From: Bradyrhizobium diazoefficiens
GTDB taxonomy: Bacteria > Pseudomonadota > Alphaproteobacteria > Rhizobiales > Xanthobacteraceae
DNA: 64,000 nucleotides
Assembly (NCBI RefSeq): GCF_016616425.1
Contig: NZ_CP067101.1
Coordinates: 4,216,001-4,280,000, forward strand
Reading direction: 5' to 3'
This document shows, in pieces, positions 57,409 through 64,000 of this stretch; positions within the stretch are counted from its first letter, which is position 1, and the number at the start of each line of letters is the position of its first letter. A program made the translations under genes and the position numbers. The notes beneath the pieces are model-generated. The model did not search any database. It worked only from the letters and a program-made list of their open reading frames with translations, and was not told the origin of the DNA.

Positions 57409-58488
57409 ATGAAAGCTGCCGTACTGAAATCCTTCGGCTCGCCGCTGGCGATCGAAAATGCTCCAGAACCGGTGCTCGGCACCGGCGAGGTCATCGTCGA
57501 TGTCGTCGCCACACGCGTGCTGTCCTACATGAACGAGGTCTTCAGCGGGAAGCGCAACTATGCGCTCGACCTGCCCATCATCCCGGGACCCGGCGGCATC
57601 GGCCGGGTGCGCGCGATCGGCCCGGACGCAACCAAGCTTGCCGTCGGCGACTGGGTGTTCTGCGATCCGACGGTACGGTCGCGTGACGACGTCGTCGCCC
57701 CCGACATCGCGCTGCAAGGGCTGACCGCTGCCGGTGCCGGCGGCATGCGCCTGCAACAGCATTTTCGCCATGGCTCGTTTGCCGAGCAGATGCGCCTGCC
57801 GACCGAGAACGTCAAACCCCTCGGCGCAATCACGTCGGAGGAAGCGACGCAATGGTGTGCCCTTGGGACGCTACTGGTGCCTTACGGCGGCTTCCTCGCC
57901 GCGAACCTGCGACCAGGCGAGACCGTGCTGGTGAGCGGGGCCACCGGCAATTTCGGCAGCGCGGCCGTCTCGGTTGCGCTGGCGATGGGCGCGGCCTGCG
58001 TGGTCACACCGGGCCGCAACGAGAAGATCCTGGCCGACCTCGTCCGCCGCTTCGGCAGCCGCGTGAAACCGGTCAAGCTCACAGGCAACGAAGACCAGGA
58101 CCGCGAAGCGATGAAGCGCGCCGCGTCCGGGCCGATCGATTGCGTGCTCGACATCATGCCGCCCTCGGTCAGCACCACCGTGGTACGTGCGGCGGTCATG
58201 ACCGTGCGCCCGTATGGCCGCGTCGTGCTGATGGGGGGCGTCGGCATGGCGGGCGGCGGAGGGCTCGACCTGCCCTACCCCTGGATCATGCGCAATTGCA
58301 TCAGCATTCACGGCGTCTGGATGTACCCGCCGGATGCCGCGAGTCGCCTGATCGCACTGGTGCGCGCCGGACTGCTCAGGCTGGCGGAGTATGAGACGAC
58401 GGCGTTCGACCTCGACCACGCCAACGAGGCCGTGGCCCATGCCGCGGCGAATGGCGGGCCGTTCAGATTGACGGTGATCAGACCTTGA
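57409..58488 (+). CDS. MDR-family oxidoreductase without zinc ligands
   Basis: The 359-residue protein has the GroES-like N-terminal fold (MKAAVLKSFGSPLAIENAPE) and a Rossmann domain (VLVSGATGNFGSAAVSVALA). The catalytic zinc Cys and GHE motif of alcohol dehydrogenases are absent (PGPGGIGRVRAIG is in their place), so it is nearer to quinone oxidoreductase-like MDR enzymes. GAGGTGA precedes ATG 57409. It is divergent from the MmyB-type regulator, its likely controller. Confidence 0.85.
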   Translation: MKAAVLKSFGSPLAIENAPEPVLGTGEVIVDVVATRVLSYMNEVFSGKRNYALDLPIIPGPGGIGRVRAIGPDATKLAVGDWVFCDPTVRSRDDVVAPDIALQGLTAAGAGGMRLQQHFRHGSFAEQMRLPTENVKPLGAITSEEATQWCALGTLLVPYGGFLAANLRPGETVLVSGATGNFGSAAVSVALAMGAACVVTPGRNEKILADLVRRFGSRVKPVKLTGNEDQDREAMKRAASGPIDCVLDIMPPSVSTTVVRAAVMTVRPYGRVVLMGGVGMAGGGGLDLPYPWIMRNCISIHGVWMYPPDAASRLIALVRAGLLRLAEYETTAFDLDHANEAVAHAAANGGPFRLTVIRP

Positions 58489-58500
58489 GCCCCAAGGGCG

Positions 58501-58527
58501 CGGCGGAGCGCGGTCGCCGATTTTTTT
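58501..58527 (+). terminator. Possible terminator of the MDR gene
   Basis: CGGCG / CGCCG (58501-58505 and 58515-58519) can pair around a GC-rich nine-base loop, followed by A and seven Ts. The stem is short. Confidence 0.45.
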
Positions 58528-58582
58528 CGCAAGTCCTGCCAAGCACTTGGCTACTGTGCATGGGGTTGTTTTCGCAGTTCTG

Positions 58583-59287
58583 CTAGTCGAGCTCGACCAC
58601 CTGGCCGTTCGACAGCGAGACCCGCCGGTCCATGCGGCCGGCGAGCTCCATATTGTGGGTCGCGATCAGCATCGAGACCCTGGTCGCCTTGACCAGCTGC
58701 ATCAGCGCCTGGAAGACGTGATCCGCGGTGTGCGGATCGAGATTGCCGGTCGGCTCGTCCGCGAACAGCACACGCGGCGCGTTGGCCACCGCGCGTGCGA
58801 TCGCGACGCGCTGCTGCTCACCGCCCGACAGTTCGGCGGGACGATGGGTGATGCGGTCGCCGAGGCCGAGATAACCGAGGATCTCCTTCGCGCGCTTGAC
58901 GCTCTCGGACTTCTTGAGGCCGCGGATCATCTGCGGCAGCATGACGTTCTCCAGCGCCGAGAACTCCGGCAGCAGCCGGTGCGACTGGTAGACGAAGCCG
59001 ATATCGGTGCGGCGAAGTTGCGTACGCTCGATGTCCGGCAGTTGCGAGGTCGGCGCGCCATTGACGTAGACCTCGCCGGAATCGGGGGCCTCTAACAGCC
59101 CTGCGATGTGCAGCAGCGTCGACTTGCCCGAGCCGGACGGGGCGACCAGCGCGACCGATTGGCCGGCCCACAGCGCCAGCTTGGCGCCGTCGAGGATCGT
59201 CAGCGGCACCTCGCCCTGCAAGTACTGCCGCTTTATCTCGTGGAGATAAATGACCGGTACATCTTCAGCCCCCTGCTGCTGCTCCAT
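58583..59287 (-). CDS. lolD: Lipoprotein-releasing system ATPase LolD
   Basis: The 234-residue ATPase has Walker [11 protein letters not shown]-loop [20 protein letters not shown] (typical of LolD/MacB), signature LSGGEQQR, Walker B VLFADEP and the D-loop TGNLD. It drives extraction of lipoproteins from the inner membrane to LolA. Its gene follows lolC/E by seven bases, so they form one unit downstream of proS. Confidence 0.94.
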   Translation of the reverse strand: MEQQQGAEDVPVIYLHEIKRQYLQGEVPLTILDGAKLALWAGQSVALVAPSGSGKSTLLHIAGLLEAPDSGEVYVNGAPTSQLPDIERTQLRRTDIGFVYQSHRLLPEFSALENVMLPQMIRGLKKSESVKRAKEILGYLGLGDRITHRPAELSGGEQQRVAIARAVANAPRVLFADEPTGNLDPHTADHVFQALMQLVKATRVSMLIATHNMELAGRMDRRVSLSNGQVVELD

Positions 59288-59294
59288 CAGCCCC

Positions 59295-60563
59295 TCACTC
59301 GTACCGGAGCGCTTCGACGGGATCGAGGCGCGCGGCGCGCCACGACGGATACAGCGTCGCCAGGAACGACAGCGTCAGCGCCATGACGACGACGGCCGTG
59401 GTCTCGCCGACGTCGATCTCGGCGGGCAGTTTCGACAGGAAATAGAGTTCCGGCGAGAACAGCTCGGTGCTGGTCAGCCAGGACAGGAATTGCCTGATCG
59501 ATTCGATGTTGAGGCAGATCACGAGGCCGACGAAGAAGCCGACCATCGTACCGACCACGCCGATCGAGGCGCCCGTGATCAGGAATATCCGCATGATCGA
59601 TCCTTGCGAGGCGCCCATCGTGCGCAGGATCGCGATGTCGCTGCCTTTGTCCTTCACCAGCATGATCAGGCCGGAGATGATGTTCAGCGCCGCGACCAGC
59701 ACGATCATGGTCAGGATCAGGAACATCACGTTGCGCTCGACCTGGAGCGCGTTGAAGAAGGTCGAGTTACGTTGCCGCCAATCGACCAGGAACACCGGAC
59801 GTCCCGCGGCCTCCGTCACCGCCTTGCGGAAGGCGTCGATCTTGTCGGGATTGTTGGTGAACACCTCGATCGAGGTGACGTCGTTGCTGCGGTTGAAATA
59901 GGCCTGCGCTTCGGCAAGCGGCATGAACACGAAGCCGAGATCGTATTCGGACATGCCGATCTCGAACACGGCGACGATCTTGTAGGGCTTGATGCGCGGC
60001 GTCGTGCCCATCGGCGTGACCGCGCCCTTCGGCGCCACCAGCGTCACGCTGTCGCCGGCATGCAGCGAGAGCTGGTCGGCGAGGCGCCGGCCGATCGCGA
60101 CGCCCTGCCCCTCGTCAAAGCCTTCGAGCGAGCCCTGCTTGATGTTCTTGGCGATCGAGGTGAGGTTGTTGAGGTCGTCGGAGCGGATGCCGCGCACCAA
60201 GACGCCAGAGGCGTTCCATGGCGATGACGCCAGCGCCTGGCCATCGACCACGGGCGCGGCGAGCCGGATGCCCTGGACCTGGCTGATCCGGTCGGCGACG
60301 TCCTTCCAGTCGGTCAGCGGCGATTCCAGCGGCTGGACCAGGATGTGGCCGTTGAGTCCCAGGATCTTGTCGAGCAGCTCTTTGCGGAAGCCGTTCATCA
60401 CGGCCATGACGATGATCAGCGTCGCCACGCCCAGCATGATGCCGAGAAAGGAGAACCCGGCGATAACCGAGATGAATCCCTCCTTGCGGCGCGCCCGCAA
60501 ATAGCGCGCCGACAGCATCCACTCGAATGGCGCAAAAGGCCCGGTTTTTACGGTTTCGGTCAT
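59295..60563 (-). CDS. lolC: Lipoprotein-releasing system permease LolC/E
   Basis: The 422-residue membrane protein has a TM helix after a short N-tail ([20 protein letters not shown]), a large periplasmic MacB-type domain (about 60-270) and three TM helices at the C-terminus ending VEALRYE. The family signature [16 protein letters not shown] is present. Alphaproteobacteria often have one LolC/E-type protein acting as a homodimer; a second copy is not in this window. ATG 60563 is chosen; ATG 60575 adds four residues. Confidence 0.92.
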   Translation of the reverse strand: MTETVKTGPFAPFEWMLSARYLRARRKEGFISVIAGFSFLGIMLGVATLIIVMAVMNGFRKELLDKILGLNGHILVQPLESPLTDWKDVADRISQVQGIRLAAPVVDGQALASSPWNASGVLVRGIRSDDLNNLTSIAKNIKQGSLEGFDEGQGVAIGRRLADQLSLHAGDSVTLVAPKGAVTPMGTTPRIKPYKIVAVFEIGMSEYDLGFVFMPLAEAQAYFNRSNDVTSIEVFTNNPDKIDAFRKAVTEAAGRPVFLVDWRQRNSTFFNALQVERNVMFLILTMIVLVAALNIISGLIMLVKDKGSDIAILRTMGASQGSIMRIFLITGASIGVVGTMVGFFVGLVICLNIESIRQFLSWLTSTELFSPELYFLSKLPAEIDVGETTAVVVMALTLSFLATLYPSWRAARLDPVEALRYE

Positions 60564-60648
60564 GGTCTCATCCATCGCTCGATAGTCCCATGATTCGGGG
60601 TCAATTGTGGCCGGATTGGCGACCGCGATATCGCGCGATGAACAATAT

Positions 60649-61968
60649 TCAGCCGACCAGGCGGGCGACCGCGTCCGCAGGCGACATGGTCTCGCGTGCC
60701 CCGTCGCTGCGCCGCTTGATCTCCACCTTGCCCTCGGCCAGTCCCTTCGGCCCGATCATGATCTGCCAGGGGATGCCGATCAGGTCGGCGGCGGCAAATT
60801 TGGCGCCGGCGCGCTGGTCCGTGTCGTCGTAGAGCACGTCGACGCCCTTGGCGGTGAGCTCGGCATAGAGCTTCTCGCAGGCCGCATCGACGGCCGCATC
60901 GCCCTGCTTGAGGTTGAGAATAGACGCGCGGAACGGCGCCACCGCCTCCGGCCATTTGATGCCGGCATCGTCGTGGCAGGCCTCGATGATCGCGCCGAGC
61001 AGGCGCGAGACGCCGACGCCATAGGAACCGCCATGGATCGGCACGTCGACGCCGTCGGGGCCCGCCACCAGGGCCTTCATCGCGTCGGAATATTTGGTGC
61101 CGAAATAGAAGATCTGCCCGACCTCGATGCCGCGGGTGTTCACCCGCTTGTCCGCGGGCACTTCCTGCTCGAACCGCACAGCATCGTGGACGTCCTCGGT
61201 GGCGGCATAGAGCGATGTCCACTGCTTGATGATCGGCGTCAGGTCGCTGTCATAATCGACGTCCTCGCCCGGTACCGGCAGGTCCAGCACGTCGCGATTG
61301 ATGAAGACGCCGGATTCGCCGGTTTCCGCCAGCACGATGAACTCGTGACTAAGGTCGCCGCCGATCGGGCCGGTCTCGGCGCGCATCGGGATGGCCTTCA
61401 GCCCCATCCGCGCGAAGGTGCGCAAATAGGCGACGAACATCTTGTTGTAGGCGACGCGCGCCGCGGTCTCGTTCAGGTCGAACGAATAGGCGTCCTTCAT
61501 CAGGAATTCGCGGCCGCGCATCACGCCGAAACGCGGACGCTGCTCGTCGCGGAATTTCCATTGGATATGATAGAGATTCAGCGGCAGGTTCTTGTAGGAC
61601 TTCACATAGGCGCGGAAGATCTCGGTGATCATTTCCTCGTTGGTCGGTCCGTACAGCAGTTCGCGCTTGTGGCGATCGGCGATGCGCAACATCTCCGGAC
61701 CATAAGCGTCGTAGCGGCCGCTCTCGCGCCAGAGGTCGGCAAGCTGGAGCGTCGGCATCAACAGTTCCAGCGCGCCGGAGCGATCCTGCTCCTCGCGCAC
61801 GATCTGTTCGATCTTCTTCAGCACGCGGAAGCCGAGCGGCAGCCAGGCGTAAATGCCAGCCGCCTCCTGCCGGATCATGCCGGCGCGCAGCATCAGCCGA
61901 TGCGAGACGATCTCCGCCTCTTTCGGATTTTCCTTCAGGATGGGCAGAAAGAACCGCGACAACCGCAT
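60649..61968 (-). CDS. proS: Prolyl-tRNA synthetase, short alphaproteobacterial type
   Basis: The 439-residue class II synthetase has motif 2 ([20 protein letters not shown]) and motif 3 ([14 protein letters not shown]), and the anticodon-binding C-terminus. The editing INS domain of about 180 residues between motifs 2 and 3 is absent, as in other Rhizobiales, so mischarged Ala-tRNA-Pro must be removed by a free-standing editor (ProX-type), not visible here. It heads the proS-lolC-lolD unit. Confidence 0.96.
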   Translation of the reverse strand: MRLSRFFLPILKENPKEAEIVSHRLMLRAGMIRQEAAGIYAWLPLGFRVLKKIEQIVREEQDRSGALELLMPTLQLADLWRESGRYDAYGPEMLRIADRHKRELLYGPTNEEMITEIFRAYVKSYKNLPLNLYHIQWKFRDEQRPRFGVMRGREFLMKDAYSFDLNETAARVAYNKMFVAYLRTFARMGLKAIPMRAETGPIGGDLSHEFIVLAETGESGVFINRDVLDLPVPGEDVDYDSDLTPIIKQWTSLYAATEDVHDAVRFEQEVPADKRVNTRGIEVGQIFYFGTKYSDAMKALVAGPDGVDVPIHGGSYGVGVSRLLGAIIEACHDDAGIKWPEAVAPFRASILNLKQGDAAVDAACEKLYAELTAKGVDVLYDDTDQRAGAKFAAADLIGIPWQIMIGPKGLAEGKVEIKRRSDGARETMSPADAVARLVG

Positions 61969-62112
61969 GGCAATACTCTGGGAATCAGTGATCGCCTGCA
62001 GTGAAACCGGATTGAGAGCGAAAACACAAGACCGGGAATGAGGAAAAGCCGCTAAGGCAACGGAATTCCTGTCATTTTTCCGTCGGACTTCAGGTTCAGC
62101 TTGAGCCGCGCC

Positions 62113-63676
62113 TTACTGTAACGTGACGTCGAGTTCATCTTCGAGCGTGATTTGCTCGAAGTCGGTCACCAGCGCATCGATCCGCATATGCCAGCGGCCG
62201 GCAAAGGGAAGCTCGACCTTGCGCACATGCCAGTAGCCGTCCGGCCCGGGCAAGGCCTTCCGCTCCATCGGCTCGATGCCGCGCTCGGGCAGGCTCAGCG
62301 TCAACGTCGCTTCCTTGGCCGCCAGCGGCGTCCCCTCGCCGGTCATGAGCTGGAGCACGAAATCGTCGAGCCCGACCTTGCCCGGCGAGACCAGGACCTG
62401 GAACATCGCCTTGTCGCTGTGGATGTGGATCGCCAAAGGCGTCTCCGGAACGATGGCCCGCGGCGGCGGCGTGAAGCGCCAGCCGGCGACGACCGCCAGG
62501 ATGGCGAGAGCGATCACGCATTCGACAAGGATCGAGCGCTTGAGGGCTGTCGCGGCCTTGCGAGCTTCCGCGAGCGCCGGGGTCAGGCGAAAGCGATTGA
62601 ACGCGGCAAGCGCCAGCAGCACGAGGACCAGCACGAGCTTGACCACGAGGATGAGGCCGTAGGGCGTGCCGACCAGCGCAGACGGCTTTTCGAGCTGGAC
62701 AATGGCAAGCCCAAAACCGGTCAATGCCAGGACCGCGACAACCGGCATGGCGATGCGGGAGAAGCGGTTCACGACAGGCAATGCCGTGGCCGGCGATTTC
62801 GACACAAGCACGACGAGCGGGGCCAGCGCGCCGATCCAGAAGGCAACACTAACGCCATGAAGAAAGATCGCCGGCCGCATCAGCGCCTGAGGCGGTGCCG
62901 TCGCGGCGTGCCCGGTCATGGCGAGCGACAAACCGGCGCCGATGAATGCGACCATCGCGAGCGCGCGCGCGTACCATGCGCTGCGCAGCGCCATCAACGC
63001 GAACAGCATCGCTGCAAGGGCAACCATGGAGGCCGGACCTGCGCTGGTCGCAAGTGCGACCTTCCAGGGATCGGCCGTCGCGAGAGCAGCTGGGCGCAGC
63101 CCGAGGAGATCGAGCCCCAACGCGCCGACGGACGCCACGGCGCTCAGAAGGCCAAGAGCGAGCGCCGTGCGCGGGACAACCGTGCCGGGCGTCGACCGCG
63201 CAATCCAGCGCGCGAAGAACACGCCGCCGACGCCAACGAACAGCCCGACATAAAGGCCGACCCGCGCCAGCCAGATCAGCGCGTTCACCCCCTCATCCAC
63301 GCCGGCGGGAGACTTCGTCGCCGTCGGCATACCAATCGAGAAGGTCACCGATCCGGTGACGGGATGGCCGTCTTGCGAGATCACGCGATAGCTGACGACC
63401 GAAGTACCCTCAGGCAGATTCGCCGGCATCGCGACCGAAATCGTCTCGCCCGATGCACTGATACGCGTATCGTCCCGCGCCCTGCCCGCACCGTCGATCA
63501 GCCGGATCGCGCCCGGCGTCACTGTCTCGCTGAAACGCAGCTCCACCGCGTGTGGTGCGCTTGCGAGCATGCTCCCGCTTCGCCGGCTCGACCGAGGCGA
63601 GGGCCGCATGCGCCCACGCTGCGCTTGCAAAGCCGGCAGCGGGGAGCAGCGTCGCCAGAGGAGCCAGCAGCCGCAT
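62113..63676 (-). pseudogene. CopC-CopD copper-resistance fusion, N-terminus out of frame
   Basis: From 63676 the frame gives a signal peptide and the CopC start (MRLLAPLATLLPAAGFASAA then WAHAALASVEPA), then runs out of frame. The rest of CopC (GSMLASAPHAVELRFSETV, GHPVTGSVTFSIG), the CopD membrane domain of eight helices (about 130-390) and a C-terminal YtkA/FixH-like domain continue in another frame to 62113. One extra base, or two missing, near 63571-63585 explains it. The protein would carry copper at the periplasmic face and into or out of the cell. The stop of the YcnI gene overlaps the ATG (TGATG), which fixes the start. It may be a sequencing indel. Confidence 0.8.
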
Positions 63677-64000
63677 CAGGGTTTTGGCAACAGTTTCACG
63701 CCCGGCGCGGTCGACCTGCCCTCGGACTTGCCCTCATGTGAATGCCCTACCCCCTCGGCCGGGATTTCGATCCAGCGGCTGACGCCGGTCTCGCACTCCT
63801 GGACGACGGGAAAGTACAGGGTCGTATTCGGCTTGAGCTTGTCGGTCAGGACCGTATGCATGACGGGCTCGTCATAGTGCTTGTCCGGCAGCTTGCCGCC
63901 GGACCACGCCACCTCCGTAACGCCGGAGGAGACCTTGTTGCCGTGATAGTCGTATTCGGCGGCATATCTGCCCTCGACGACATCGACATTCCAGCCCGCC
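63676..64000 (-). CDS. YcnI-like (DUF1775) copper-associated protein, cut by window edge
   Basis: Only about 107 C-terminal residues are in the window. AGWNVDVVEGRYAAEYDYHG, then GVTEVAWSGGKLPDKHYDEP and LYFPVVQECETGVSRWIEIP, match YcnI / DUF1775, a periplasmic copper-binding family. The N-terminal His that starts the mature domain is outside. It is coupled to the CopC-CopD gene by TGATG, a partnership known from Gram-positive YcnI-YcnJ. Confidence 0.85.
   Translation of the reverse strand, partial: AGWNVDVVEGRYAAEYDYHGNKVSSGVTEVAWSGGKLPDKHYDEPVMHTVLTDKLKPNTTLYFPVVQECETGVSRWIEIPAEGVGHSHEGKSEGRSTAPGVKLLPKP

Noticed and set aside
63410..63676. Separate 88-residue protein with signal peptide
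   Set aside because: Only its first 30 residues make sense; they are the missing start of the CopC-CopD protein, so it is a frameshift product and not its own gene.

Overview
The window is a GC-rich chromosomal segment of an alphaproteobacterium, most probably Bradyrhizobium or a close relative in the Nitrobacteraceae. The evidence is the gene order rpsB-tsf-pyrH-frr-uppS-cdsA-dxr-rseP-bamA-lpxD-fabZ-lpxA-lpxI-lpxB, the short (439-residue) ProS, the rhizobial form of ribosomal protein S2 with a helix-hairpin-helix tail, and LexA boxes of the alphaproteobacterial type GTTC-N7-GTTC. All identifications come from reading the sequence; no database search was run.

Layout. 1-8.3 kb: the end of an amidase gene coupled to an MFS transporter, a membrane-anchored GGDEF-EAL protein, the carboxy-terminal protease CtpA on the opposite strand, a FMN-dependent alpha-hydroxy-acid dehydrogenase and a HAD phosphatase. 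8.4-19.9 kb: two tiny genes, moeA, lexA with its own SOS box, a conserved hypothetical, comEC, a DUF2171 protein, an NTF2-like protein, glnS, gltX and gltA. 19.9-27.9 kb: an accessory block made of an AT-richer islet with an orphan Imm1-type immunity gene and repeats, then a complete sugar-type ABC transporter operon (ROK regulator, binding protein, two permeases, ATPase, short-chain dehydrogenase). 27.8-42.9 kb: the conserved minus-strand translation / isoprenoid / envelope biogenesis cluster from rpsB down to lpxB. 43-50.6 kb: a catalytically dead caspase-like protein with a very long proline-rich tail, dnaE, a 32-residue membrane micropeptide, and an Omp25-type beta-barrel. 51-58.5 kb: an accessory block with two BBE-type FAD oxidases, a frameshifted double-GNAT gene, a LysR regulator, an MmyB-type regulator and a zinc-less MDR oxidoreductase. 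58.6-64 kb: lolD, lolC/E, proS, then a copper-handling pair (a CopC-CopD gene with a frameshift, and the end of a YcnI-like gene).

The most interesting signal is at 49.57-49.73 kb. A 32-codon membrane-peptide gene with a strong ribosome binding site sits under a promoter that carries two perfect LexA boxes, one in the -35/-10 spacer and one over the expected start of transcription. The arrangement predicts an SOS-induced inner-membrane micropeptide comparable in size and regulation to SidA of Caulobacter and TisB of E. coli, located just upstream of dnaE. Other notable points are the pseudo-caspase with both dyad residues replaced, the orphan Imm1 gene, heptameric inverted repeats between lpxA and fabZ, and two single-base frameshifts.
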